Source of the DNA: JBASRP01 sp044866075 | GTDB taxonomy: Bacteria > Actinomycetota > AC-67 | Direction: 5' to 3' | Assembly (NCBI GenBank): GCA_044866075.1 | Contig: JBIOTQ010000069.1 | Coordinates: forward strand, 1-19,045 | DNA length: 19,045 nt | In this document: piece after piece, positions 7,011 to 14,444 of the stretch | Layout: every line of letters begins with the position of its first letter | How positions within the stretch are numbered: position 1 is the stretch's first letter | The notes under the pieces: model-generated | What the model was told of the DNA's origin: nothing | Databases searched by the model: none | Seen by the model: only the letters and a program-made list of their open reading frames with translations | Position numbers and translations under genes: made by a program

Positions 7011-7017
7011 CTTCCTC

Positions 7018-7425
7018 ATGGCCGAACAACAGACATGCGGGATGGGGCTGGCGCAGAACTCTCCGTTCCCGGGGACGCTGGCCGAGGTCATCGGCGCGAT
7101 CGCCGCGAACCTAGAAGCGCACATGACCGCGCTCGATCTGAACGACGAGAACGCACGCACCGAGCAGCGGGCCTACGAGGAACTCGCCGTTCAACACCGC
7201 GAGATCGAGGTCCGGCTCAAAGCGGTGGCCGCGCAGATGGCGGGCTACCGCGATATGCCGATGGGCCGGCACGACCAGAAGGCGTTGGGCGGAAGGAAAC
7301 TGCGCGAGGCGTTCGAATCGCTTGTCGATCGCGAGCAGGAACTCTTGGAGTTGCTAATGGACAAGCTCGACGGCGAGCGCAAGATGCTCTCCGGGCTCCC
7401 CGCATCCGCCGAAAGATCAGGCTAG
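7018..7425 (+). CDS. Hypothetical helical (coiled-coil) protein
   Basis: I do not recognise this 135-residue protein. It is almost entirely predicted helix: a short N-terminal segment with one Cys, then long charged helices (about 22-75 and 88-125) rich in Glu, Ala, Leu and Arg, including 'AYEELAVQHREIEVRLKAVAAQMAGY' and 'LVDREQELLELLMDKLDGERKML'. There is no signal peptide or membrane segment, so it is probably cytoplasmic and oligomeric. TAGGA (7006-7010) lies seven bases before the ATG. Codon third positions are G/C-rich as in the neighbours. It is isolated: a terminator precedes it, and a separate promoter-like element precedes the next gene. No function is assigned. Confidence 0.65.
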   Translation: MAEQQTCGMGLAQNSPFPGTLAEVIGAIAANLEAHMTALDLNDENARTEQRAYEELAVQHREIEVRLKAVAAQMAGYRDMPMGRHDQKALGGRKLREAFESLVDREQELLELLMDKLDGERKMLSGLPASAERSG

Positions 7426-7448
7426 GCAGGAAGTTCTCGTCGCGCGGC

Positions 7449-7454
7449 TAACGT
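7449..7454 (+). promoter_or_regulatory. Candidate -10 element for a leaderless glycerophosphodiesterase mRNA
   Basis: TAACGT ends seven bases before the GTG at 7462, so transcription would start at or next to the start codon. No Shine-Dalgarno sequence is seen at the right distance. Leaderless mRNAs are common in Actinomycetota. No clear -35 is present. Confidence 0.35.
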
Positions 7455-7461
7455 ATCTCCC

Positions 7462-8343
7462 GTGCGCCGGATCCCGATCCTCGTCGCGCTGGTGACCCTC
7501 CCGGCGCTCGCACTCGTCCCCGCTCCCTCGGCCCCGGCTCCGATCCTCGTCGCGCATCGTGGCGGCGCGGATCTCTGGCCGGAGAACACCATGGGCGCAT
7601 TCCGCAACGCGCAGGCGCTCTTCGCGGACGCGGGCCTGCCCGGCTGGATCGAGCTCGACACCCAGTTCACTGCTGACCACGTCCTGATCGTGCTGCACGA
7701 CGCGACGCTCGACCGCACAACGAACTGCACCGGCCCTGTCGTCGAAAAGCCCGCCGCCGAGGTGACGAAGTGCGACGCGGATCCCGACCCGCAGAACGTC
7801 GACAAAGTACCGTCGATCGCTCAGGTGCTCGCCGAAGGCCGTGCGGCCGGCTGGCGCCTCATGATCGAGATCAAGAACATCCCCGGCGAGCCCGGCTTCG
7901 ACGTCGACTGCAACGAGCTTGCGGACGCCCTAACCGCCGCTGTCGACGCGGCGTCGTTCCCGCGCGACGACCTGATCGTCGAGTCGTTCTGGCCGTTCTG
8001 CCTCGATAGGCTCGAGTCCACGTCTCCCGACACCGCGACGTTGCTACTGACCTCGTCGACCACCTTCAACGAGCTCGCTGGAATCGATACGCCCGTGCCC
8101 CTCGGATTCACGCTGACGGCGAACGCCGTGTTCGCGACGCTGCGCAACTACGAGTACAGCTCGCCCGACCAAGATGCCGTCGACCTGATCGGCCCCGTCG
8201 TCGACGCCGCGCACCTGCTCGGCCGCAAGGTCGTCGTGTGGACCGTCGACGACCCGGCGCGGATGAAAGAGCTGGCCGGTATCGGAGTGGACGGGATCAT
8301 CTCCAACCGGCCCGACCTTTTGATCGCGGCGCTGGCCGCGTAG
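7462..8343 (+). CDS. Exported glycerophosphodiester phosphodiesterase
   Basis: The enzyme hydrolyses glycerophosphodiesters, the deacylated remains of phospholipids, to glycerol-3-phosphate and an alcohol. The 293-residue protein has an N-terminal signal peptide (MRRIPILVALVTLPALALV; cleavage near the Ala/Pro-rich stretch at 20-26). A GDPD TIM-barrel follows: HRGG (32-35) and PENT (40-43), metal ligands Glu64 and Asp66 (ELD), the second catalytic His79 (HDATLDRTT), 'VPSIAQVL' (117-124), Glu136 in IEIKN, and the C-terminal 'VVVWTVDD' and 'GVDGIISNRPDLL' strands. An insert with two Cys (about 89 and 104) could form a disulfide after export. It converges on the next gene with a single base between the two stop codons. 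The family call is firm; the exact substrate is not. Confidence 0.92.
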   Translation: MRRIPILVALVTLPALALVPAPSAPAPILVAHRGGADLWPENTMGAFRNAQALFADAGLPGWIELDTQFTADHVLIVLHDATLDRTTNCTGPVVEKPAAEVTKCDADPDPQNVDKVPSIAQVLAEGRAAGWRLMIEIKNIPGEPGFDVDCNELADALTAAVDAASFPRDDLIVESFWPFCLDRLESTSPDTATLLLTSSTTFNELAGIDTPVPLGFTLTANAVFATLRNYEYSSPDQDAVDLIGPVVDAAHLLGRKVVVWTVDDPARMKELAGIGVDGIISNRPDLLIAALAA

Positions 8344-8344
8344 A

Positions 8345-10105
8345 TCAGCAGGGGAGGCCCAGCGCGGTACAGATCGCGCCGAGGGGGTCGTCGGTGAACC
8401 CCGCGCCGCTCGGCGGTGATCCTGCCGGCGGAACGCGATCGACCGGAACGCTGGGCAGGGTGATCGACGACGGCGCGGACGCGCCATGCTCGACGTAGAA
8501 AGGATCGAGCCCGCGGGCCGGGATCACCACCGCGACGTCGGACGGCGAGATCGCGAGGACCAGCCGGTTGCCCGCATCGACCCGATGCGCGGCGACGGTC
8601 AGAGGGATCGTCACGGCTCTCGGCGTGGGCCCCAATCCCGTCAGTCCGATAACCGCTTGCGAGAACGTCTTGAGCGATCCGTCGGCCGCGAGCTCGGAAA
8701 GGAAGAGGTGCAACTGGCCCTCGCCCGCGCCGGCGGCGTTGGCCGACGACACCATCAGGGTCGCGGACGGCTGCCCGGTGACCTCCATAGTCGTGGCGAG
8801 AGGCGGCGTCGCGTACACGAGGCGCATGTCGGGGAGCTCTTGCGCACCGCCCACCGATACGGCCGTGTTCAGGAACGGCGCCTCGGGGGGACTCGCGAGG
8901 ACAGGCACGTTGCGGAGCTCGTCCGCGCCGTCGGCGCCCGGTGAGGGGCCGAGAACCGCCGCGCCGCCTTCGCGACCGAGGTACAGCGTCTTCTGCGTCG
9001 TTCCCGGGATCGGCCAGGCGTGCTCGAGGCGGAACGCGCCGGCGTCCCACTCCTGTGCGATCGCGACGGTCGCGCCGCGCAGCGCCGGACCGCCGTTGAT
9101 CTGATTGTTGATCCACGCGAACACATCTCCGGTCACTGCGAAGTTGCCGCCCACCGCGCCGTGGCTGTCGAGCGACATCGTGAGGCGAACGTCCTTCCCA
9201 TACATCACGTCCTCGGGATCGAGCGTGCGCGCGTGCATGACCTCGTACGCGGACGTGACGAGCTGCGGCAGAACGAGGCGGTCGTAGAAGCTCGTGACCG
9301 CGTAGACGGGAACGTCCACCCGAGCGAGCCGCGCGGAGACGTCGACGAAGATCCCGGGCACCGTCCCCGGATGCGCTTCCGTCACACAGCGAACGAGACC
9401 GCCGGCGATCGCAGGATTTCCCCGCGAATACACGAGCGCCTCGAAACTGAAGATCGGGCATGTGCCGTTGTCCAGGTACTTGGTCGGCGATTGCACCGGC
9501 GCGATCGCGTCGATCCAGCGGCCTCCCGCATCGCAGGGGATCGATGAGTCGTACGTCGCAGCGCGCGCGGCGCCGCAGTTGAACTCGGCGGCCGTCCACG
9601 ACAGCCAGCCGCCCTGCGAGATCCCGTAGAACGCGGTCTTCGTCGGCCGGATGTTTTCATGCCACCACCGAAGGATCGCGGCTTGATCCGCGATGTCCTC
9701 GCGCGCGAGGAAGGTCGCCTGACCGCCGGATAACCCTTGCCCTCGCACGTCGTAGCTGAGCGCGTACATCCCCATGCGAACGGCCTGGAGCATGTCGGCG
9801 AACGTCGTTTCCTTGTTGAAGCCGAAGCCGTGACCGATGACGACGCCCGTGCAGCCGCCGACGCCGGGGCAGCTCTCGGGCACCCACAGCCGGGCCGCGA
9901 TGCGGACGCCGCTGCCGGGCGCGCCGCCATCGGAGCAGAGGATCAGCTCCTCGTCGTGGAAGCCGAACGCTTGCCGCTGCAGCTCGAACGCCGGGTTGTC
10001 GCGCGGCAGGCGCGGCGTCTCGACGCACGGCTCGGAGACCGCACGGACGCCGACCGGGTACAGCGCGAGAAGAACCAGCAGGAGTATCGCGAGCCGCAAC
10101 CGCAC
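8345..10105 (-). CDS. Secreted CocE/NonD-type alpha/beta hydrolase with X-Pro dipeptidyl-peptidase C-terminal domain
   Basis: This 586-residue protein has a signal peptide (MRLRLAILLLVLLALYPVGV), an alpha/beta hydrolase core (about 60-330) and a C-terminal beta-sandwich like that of X-Pro dipeptidyl-peptidases (about 370-560). The nucleophile elbow is G-I-S-Q-G-G with Ser163; likely partners are Asp275 (SFYDRLV) and His315 (LDSHGAV). Relatives include cocaine esterase, acyl-ester hydrolases and X-Pro peptidases, so substrate cannot be assigned. It has many Cys, including a pair at the very C-terminus (C-x6-C), which fits an exported, disulfide-bonded enzyme. The GTG at 10105 is chosen because it starts the signal peptide. 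It is transcribed away from a second enzyme of the same class across 126 bases. Confidence 0.85.
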   Translation of the reverse strand: MRLRLAILLLVLLALYPVGVRAVSEPCVETPRLPRDNPAFELQRQAFGFHDEELILCSDGGAPGSGVRIAARLWVPESCPGVGGCTGVVIGHGFGFNKETTFADMLQAVRMGMYALSYDVRGQGLSGGQATFLAREDIADQAAILRWWHENIRPTKTAFYGISQGGWLSWTAAEFNCGAARAATYDSSIPCDAGGRWIDAIAPVQSPTKYLDNGTCPIFSFEALVYSRGNPAIAGGLVRCVTEAHPGTVPGIFVDVSARLARVDVPVYAVTSFYDRLVLPQLVTSAYEVMHARTLDPEDVMYGKDVRLTMSLDSHGAVGGNFAVTGDVFAWINNQINGGPALRGATVAIAQEWDAGAFRLEHAWPIPGTTQKTLYLGREGGAAVLGPSPGADGADELRNVPVLASPPEAPFLNTAVSVGGAQELPDMRLVYATPPLATTMEVTGQPSATLMVSSANAAGAGEGQLHLFLSELAADGSLKTFSQAVIGLTGLGPTPRAVTIPLTVAAHRVDAGNRLVLAISPSDVAVVIPARGLDPFYVEHGASAPSSITLPSVPVDRVPPAGSPPSGAGFTDDPLGAICTALGLPC

Positions 10106-10231
10106 ACCGCCAGGTTCGCAACCGAGAGCCGCTTCTCCTGCTCACGCGGCGCTCAGAGACCTGCGGGAAGGACTCACCAGCGAGGACGGCGAATCTGGTC
10201 GAGGCATCCCGCCATCTTCGAAGGAGCTCCC

Positions 10232-11986
10232 GTGTCGCGGTTCGGCCGCTGGTTGCTCGTCGTTGCCCTCGCGCTATGCGTGATGGGGCTCGGGGCCGCG
10301 CCCGCGGATCCCGCCGGATCTGCGCGAGAGACCGGGTACATCGCCATCCCCGGTGGCCCGTTGCTCGCGTACAGCGCCGTCTACCCGAACGACGGGAAGC
10401 GCCACCCGACCCTGTTCGAGTACTCGGGCTACAACCCCGGCTCGGTTCCCGACGAGCCGTACATCGCGCGCTACGTCTCCAAGGGGTACGCGTACATCGG
10501 TGTCAATATCCGCGGCACCGGATGTTCGAGCGGGACCTTCGACTTCTTCGCGCCACAGCAGGCGGACGACGGAGCCTACGTGATCGACGATTTCATCCCG
10601 ACGCGTCGGTGGTCCAACGGCAACGTGGCGATGATCGGGAAGTCCTATCCCGGTATCACGCAGCTCTTCGTGGCCGAGCGCCAGCCGAAGCACCTCAAGG
10701 CCATCGCGCCGGGCCACTTCTACGCGGACGCGTACCGAGACGTGTCGTATCCGGGCGGGATCCTCGACTACTCCTTCGCGTCGCTGTGGAGCTTCATCTC
10801 ACAACCGGTTCCGGGGTATGGGTCGGCGATCCAGGCCACCGCTTCGGGTGACCAGATCTGTGCGCGGAACATGGCCACACACACGGCGACCAACGCCCGC
10901 TGGAACCCGTTCATCCAGGCGCAGGAACATCGGTTCGACGACCGGATCTTCGCCGAGCGCTCGCCGCAGACGGCCGTGAAGAACATCAAGGTCCCAGTCT
11001 TCACGGCGCTCGCCTGGCAGGACGAGCAACTCGGCTCGCGGCAGTCACACATGCTGTCGCAGCTCGACGTGCCCTACTGGGCCATCCTCACGAACGGCGA
11101 CCACGGCATGTACCGAACGGCGACGTCGCTGGCGTTGCTCGACCGCTTCTACGAACGGTACCTCAAGGGAATCCGGAACGGCTTCGAGAAAACGCCGCAC
11201 GTGCTGGTTTGGTGGGAGGCGAACGAGACGTCGCGCGCGCCGCGTTGGGTCACTGGATTCCCGTCGTGGCCCCCGCGGGCGAAACCGACACGTCTCTTCC
11301 TCGGATCCGAGGGCTCGCTCGCGGTCGCGACCCCCGATGGCATGCCCGACCCCTACGCGTACCCGGCGGGATCGCAAGGTATCGGGAACCCGCGTTACGG
11401 CTATCCGGATCTTCCGGATGTGTGGATGTGGCCGGCGAAACCCGTCCCCGGCACGGCCGTCTCGTATACGACGCCGCCGCTCTCGAAGACGACCGTCGCG
11501 CTCGGCAGTGCGTCGCTCGATCTCTGGCTCGCATCGACGGCGCCCGACACCGACCTTCAGGTGACGCTGACCGAGGTCCGTCCGGACGGCCAGGAGATGT
11601 ACGTGCAGAAGGGCTGGCTGCGCGCGTCTCATCGCGCTCTCGATGCCAAACGATCGACGACCTTGCGGCCTTATCAGACGCACAAGGCGGCCGACGCCGC
11701 GCCGCTCATCCCCGGCGAGCCGACGCAGATGCGCGTCGAGATCTTCCCCTTCGGATACGTGTTCCGCGCGGGATCGCGGGTCCGCATCTGGATCGAGGCG
11801 CCGACCGCGCTGCCCGAGCTTTGGGGATTCGCGTTCACACCGGTGCCGGCGGTGAATCTCGTCTATCACGATTCGGCGCATCCTTCGTCGCTCGTGCTCC
11901 CGATCGTGAACATGGCCGTTCCTGCCGCGGGCGCGGCGCGTCCCGCCTGCGGCACGGTGATCCGCCAGCCCTGCCGGCCGGCCTGA
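10232..11986 (+). CDS. Secreted X-Pro dipeptidyl-peptidase S15/CocE-like hydrolase
   Basis: This 584-residue exported hydrolase has a signal peptide (RWLLVVALALCVMGLGAAPADPAG), an S15/CocE alpha/beta hydrolase core with nucleophile Ser138 in G-K-S-Y-P-G, probable Asp264 (AWQDEQLG) and His291 (NGDHGMY), and a C-terminal beta-sandwich (about 400-560) with 'DTDLQVTLTEVRPDGQEMYVQKGWLRASHR', typical of this family. The 'RGTGCSSGTFDFF' segment, also typical, may form part of the oxyanion hole. It ends with a Cys pair, as does its divergent neighbour, to which it is only distantly similar. GTG 10232 follows AAGGAG (10221-10226) by five bases; the frame is open further upstream, but that part overlaps the opposite gene and lacks a signal peptide. 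Substrates may be esters or peptides; this is not resolved. Confidence 0.87.
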   Translation: MSRFGRWLLVVALALCVMGLGAAPADPAGSARETGYIAIPGGPLLAYSAVYPNDGKRHPTLFEYSGYNPGSVPDEPYIARYVSKGYAYIGVNIRGTGCSSGTFDFFAPQQADDGAYVIDDFIPTRRWSNGNVAMIGKSYPGITQLFVAERQPKHLKAIAPGHFYADAYRDVSYPGGILDYSFASLWSFISQPVPGYGSAIQATASGDQICARNMATHTATNARWNPFIQAQEHRFDDRIFAERSPQTAVKNIKVPVFTALAWQDEQLGSRQSHMLSQLDVPYWAILTNGDHGMYRTATSLALLDRFYERYLKGIRNGFEKTPHVLVWWEANETSRAPRWVTGFPSWPPRAKPTRLFLGSEGSLAVATPDGMPDPYAYPAGSQGIGNPRYGYPDLPDVWMWPAKPVPGTAVSYTTPPLSKTTVALGSASLDLWLASTAPDTDLQVTLTEVRPDGQEMYVQKGWLRASHRALDAKRSTTLRPYQTHKAADAAPLIPGEPTQMRVEIFPFGYVFRAGSRVRIWIEAPTALPELWGFAFTPVPAVNLVYHDSAHPSSLVLPIVNMAVPAAGAARPACGTVIRQPCRPA

Positions 11987-12013
11987 GCGGGGAGCGTAGG
12001 GCAAGATGAGGTC

Positions 12014-12595
12014 GTGACGACCTTCATCGCGCTGTTGCGCGCCGTGAATCTCGCGGGACTCAACAAGGTCGGCATGGCGGATCTCAGGGATCTGGTCGCC
12101 GGTCTCGGATTCGACAACCCGAACACGCTGCTCCAGAGCTGAAACGTCGTCTTCTCGGGGAACGCTCGATCGAGCAAGACGCTTGAGGATTCTCTCACGA
12201 AGGCGGCTCACGAGCGGCTCGGTCTCGCGACGGACTTCTTCGTACGCGATGCGAAGGAGTGGAAGGAGATCATCACGGGCAACCCGTTCCCGAAGGAAGC
12301 GAAGAGCGATCCGAGTCATCTCCTCGTCGTAGTGCTGAAGGACGCCCCGGACCGGACCGCCGCCGCGGCGTTGACCGACGCGATCCGCGGCCGCGAGTCC
12401 TTGCGGGTGAAAGGCCGGCAGGCGTACGTCGTCTATCCCGACGGCGTTGGACGCTCGAAGCTGACGATGGCATTGATCGAGAAGAAGCTCGGCACGCGTG
12501 GAACGGCGCGGAACTGGAACACCGTGCTCAAGCTGGCGACCGCCGCGCAGGGCTTGAGACGAGCGGGCCGAGCCGCGCCCCGCCAGCGCGGGTAA
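12014..12595 (+). pseudogene. DUF1697 family gene interrupted by one in-frame UGA (codon 43)
   Basis: Read through, the frame gives a complete protein of about 193 residues of the DUF1697 family: 'TTFIALLRAVNLAGLNKVGMADLRDLVAGLGF', then 'LLQS-stop-NVVFSG', and the C-terminal 'RVKGRQAYVVYPDGVGRSKL' and 'GTRGTARNWNTVLKL'. The family normally has Gly at the stop position (QSGNVVF), so GGA to TGA by one base change explains it. All other codons, some 150 after the stop, are intact, which argues for a recent mutation, a sequencing error or recoding. TGA serves as a normal stop for many genes here, so the genetic code is not changed. A hairpin follows the UGA and selD lies about 700 bases downstream; see findings. 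The function of the family is unknown. Confidence 0.75.
12148..12181 (+). other. Hairpin just after the in-frame UGA (SECIS-like geometry, speculative)
   Basis: CGTCTT (12148-12153) pairs with AAGACG (12176-12181), and CTCG (12154-12157) with CGAG (12171-12174), with one bulged C, enclosing a 13-nt loop that begins with GGG. The stem starts five bases after the UGA at 12140-12142. Bacterial selenocysteine insertion elements lie in about this place, but a 12-bp palindrome inside it (12164-12175) offers a competing fold, and the replaced residue is Gly, not Cys. Confidence 0.2.
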
Positions 12596-12598
12596 CCT
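12593..12598 (+). promoter_or_regulatory. Candidate -10 element for a leaderless DUF2277-selD mRNA
   Basis: TAACCT ends seven bases before the ATG at 12606, the same geometry as at 7449-7462. It overlaps the stop of the DUF1697 frame. No Shine-Dalgarno sequence is present before the ATG. Confidence 0.35.
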
Positions 12599-12605
12599 GT
12601 CGGCC

Positions 12606-12854
12606 ATGTGCCGAAGCATCAAGACCCTGCGGATCGATAGGCCGGCCACGGACGAGGAGATCACCGCAGCGGCGTTGCAGTTCGTGCGCAAGGTGAGCGG
12701 GTTCCGCCAGCCGTCGAAGGCGAACGCCGGGGCATTCGAGGCGGCCGTCGCCGAGATCGCCGATTCGTCGCGGCGGCTGCTGGACGCGCTGCCCGCGGGC
12801 CCACCGCCGAAGCCGCCTGTGCCGCGCGACTACAGCACGCGACCGCGTCGATGA
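12606..12854 (+). CDS. DUF2277 family protein
   Basis: This 82-residue protein fits the DUF2277 family along most of its length: it starts 'MCRSIKTLRI', continues 'PATDEEITAAALQFVRKVSGFRQPSKAN', and then 'AFEAAVAEIADSSRRLLDALP', with a Pro/Arg-rich tail. The family is small, helical, without known function; its conserved Cys2 next to the N-terminus is present. No signal peptide is seen. Its stop overlaps the selD start by four bases (ATGA), so the two are translationally coupled. This coupling is the only hint of a role in or near selenium metabolism, and may be incidental. Confidence 0.85.
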   Translation: MCRSIKTLRIDRPATDEEITAAALQFVRKVSGFRQPSKANAGAFEAAVAEIADSSRRLLDALPAGPPPKPPVPRDYSTRPRR

Positions 12855-13918
12855 GCGCGGACGAGCCCGTCCGCCTCACGTCGTTCAGCCACGGCGCCGG
12901 CTGCGCCTGCAAGCTCGGGCCCGGCGACCTCGCGACCGTGATGGGACACCTGTCGGCGGCGTTCCCGACCGACCCGGCGCTCCTCGTCGGAACCGACACC
13001 GGCGACGACGCCGCGGTCTACCGCCTCGACGACCACACCGCGCTCGTCTTCACCACCGACTTCTTCACGCCGATCGTGGATGACCCGTTCGACTGGGGAC
13101 GTGTGGCCGCCGCGAACGCGATGAGCGACGTGTACGCGATGGGCGGACGCCCGATCCTGTGCCTGAACCTCGTCGGCTGGCCCGTCGAGGATCTCCCGCT
13201 CGAGATGCTCGCGCGGGTCCTCGACGGGGGCGCGACCGTCGCCGGAGAGGCGGGCGCCTTGGTCGCGGGTGGGCACACGATCGACGATCGCGAACCCAAG
13301 TACGGGATGGCGGTGGTCGGTCTCGCGGATCCGAGCCGCATCGTCACCAACGCTGCGGCGCAGCCGGGGGACGTCCTCGTGCTGACCAAGCCGCTCGGGG
13401 TAGGCGCGACGACGACCGGGATCAAGCGCGGCTTCGCCAGCGAGGAGGCGATCAAGCGCGTCGTCGACCTGATGACGCACCTCAACCGCGCGGCCGCCGA
13501 AGCGATGCTCGCCGCCGGGATCGTCGCTGCCACGGACATCACCGGCTTCGGCTTGCTCGGCCATCTCCACAAGCTGCTGCTCGCGTCTGGTGCAGCGGCG
13601 GAGCTGTGGGTCGACGCCGTTCCCGTCCTCGACGAGGCTCGCGATCTCGTGGTCCGCGGCGCGGTCGCGGGAGGCACGCGACGGAACATGTCGTTCGTCG
13701 CCCCCGCCGTGGATCACGACGACGTCGTTGCACAGGAAGACCGCATCCTGCTCGCCGACGCGCAGACGTCCGGCGGCCTGCTGATCGCCTGTCCGGACGA
13801 GCGTCTGGCGGACCTCACGCGCGAGCTCCTGGACCGAGGAGAGCCCGCGGCGGAGGTCGGCCGCATCGCCGAGGGCGTCGCCGGACGCATCGCCGTTGTG
13901 CCGTCGCGACCGCGCTAA
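12851..13918 (+). CDS. selD: Selenide, water dikinase SelD (selenophosphate synthetase)
   Basis: SelD makes selenophosphate from selenide and ATP, the selenium donor for selenocysteine and for 2-selenouridine in tRNA. The 355-residue protein has the N-terminal 'SHGAGCACK' motif with Cys18 and Lys21, the equivalents of the catalytic Cys17 and Lys20 of E. coli, so this SelD uses Cys and not selenocysteine. The AIR-synthase-like fold follows, with 'DDAAVYRL', 'TTDFFTPIVDDPFDWGRVAAANAMSDVYAMGG', 'GGHTIDDREPKYGMAVVG', 'DITGFGLLGHL' and 'AQTSGGLLIACP'. It is full length with no damage. No selA, selB, tRNA-Sec or selenouridine synthase gene is in the window, so which pathway it serves is open. The 4-base overlap with DUF2277 suggests one transcript. 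Confidence 0.95.
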   Translation: MSADEPVRLTSFSHGAGCACKLGPGDLATVMGHLSAAFPTDPALLVGTDTGDDAAVYRLDDHTALVFTTDFFTPIVDDPFDWGRVAAANAMSDVYAMGGRPILCLNLVGWPVEDLPLEMLARVLDGGATVAGEAGALVAGGHTIDDREPKYGMAVVGLADPSRIVTNAAAQPGDVLVLTKPLGVGATTTGIKRGFASEEAIKRVVDLMTHLNRAAAEAMLAAGIVAATDITGFGLLGHLHKLLLASGAAAELWVDAVPVLDEARDLVVRGAVAGGTRRNMSFVAPAVDHDDVVAQEDRILLADAQTSGGLLIACPDERLADLTRELLDRGEPAAEVGRIAEGVAGRIAVVPSRPR

Positions 13919-13938
13919 GAGCGCCGAAACCGCTGTGC

Positions 13939-13944
13939 TATCCT
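13939..13944 (+). promoter_or_regulatory. Candidate extended -10 element for mec-cysO-cysM
   Basis: TATCCT, preceded by TGC, fits an extended -10. Transcription near 13951 would leave a leader of about 68 bases before the mec GTG. The leader contains a possible short stem (CCCGC with GCGGG, about 13986-14003) but no recognised riboswitch. Confidence 0.35.
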
Positions 13945-14018
13945 CACCCGCGCCCGGCTACGCGCGGCGCGCCGAGGCCCGAAACCCCGCGAATGTGAGC
14001 GGGAATCCTGGAGGAGAC

Positions 14019-14444
14019 GTGGACGTTCTACGACTTCCGGAGGACATGGCGACGCAGATGATCGACCACGCCCAGGCCGAGTATCCGAAAGAGGCTTGCG
14101 GCATCGTCGGCGGTCCGCCGGGGGTCGCAGAAAAGTTGTACCGGCTGACGAACGTCGATCCCGATCCGGTGATGCGCTACAACGCCGATCCGAAGGAACT
14201 GAAGCGCGTCACCGACGACATCTACGACAAGGACGACTGGGACGTGGTCGCGATCTACCACTCCCACACGCACTCGCCGGCGTTCCCGTCACCGACCGAC
14301 GTCGAGCGCGTGTTCTACCCGGAAGCGTCCTACGTTCTGGTTTCCCTGATGGACCGCTCCCGCCCCGACCTCCGCGCGTTCCGTATCATCGACGGCAAGA
14401 TCACCGAGATCGACGTCGTCCGCGACGGCGAGGGAGGCCGATGA
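14019..14444 (+). CDS. mec: JAMM/MPN+ metalloprotease, Mec-type (CysO-cysteine peptidase)
   Basis: In M. tuberculosis this zinc protease (Rv1334) releases cysteine from the CysO-cysteine adduct formed by CysM. The 141-residue product shows the complete JAMM motif: Glu25 (KEACG), His81 and His83 (YHSHTH), Ser91 and Asp94 (SPTD), with the exact H-x-H-x7-S-x2-D spacing. 'YVLVSLMDRSRPDLRAFRI' is also close to the mycobacterial protein. GTG 14019 follows CTGGAGGAG by two bases; an ATG at 14046, also preceded by GGAGG, would shorten the N-terminus by nine residues and is possible. It overlaps cysO by four bases. The order mec-cysO-cysM defines its pathway. It might also trim the extra tail of the neighbouring CysO. 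Confidence 0.93.
   Translation: MDVLRLPEDMATQMIDHAQAEYPKEACGIVGGPPGVAEKLYRLTNVDPDPVMRYNADPKELKRVTDDIYDKDDWDVVAIYHSHTHSPAFPSPTDVERVFYPEASYVLVSLMDRSRPDLRAFRIIDGKITEIDVVRDGEGGR

Noticed and set aside
9737..10231. An N-terminal extension of the plus-strand S15-like hydrolase
   Set aside because: The extension overlaps the divergent hydrolase gene, has no domain, and the GTG at 10232 with AAGGAG gives a clean signal peptide.
12140..12142. UGA reassigned to Gly in the whole genome (as in Gracilibacteria)
   Set aside because: The UGA does sit at a Gly position, but transketolase, ftsX, YdeI-like, mec, cysO, cysM and rdgB all end with TGA at the expected family length.
11045..12691. A 548-codon minus-strand frame across the S15-like hydrolase and DUF1697
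   Set aside because: Its composition is that of a shadow frame (Arg/His/Asp-rich), with no domain, and it covers genes with clear family motifs.
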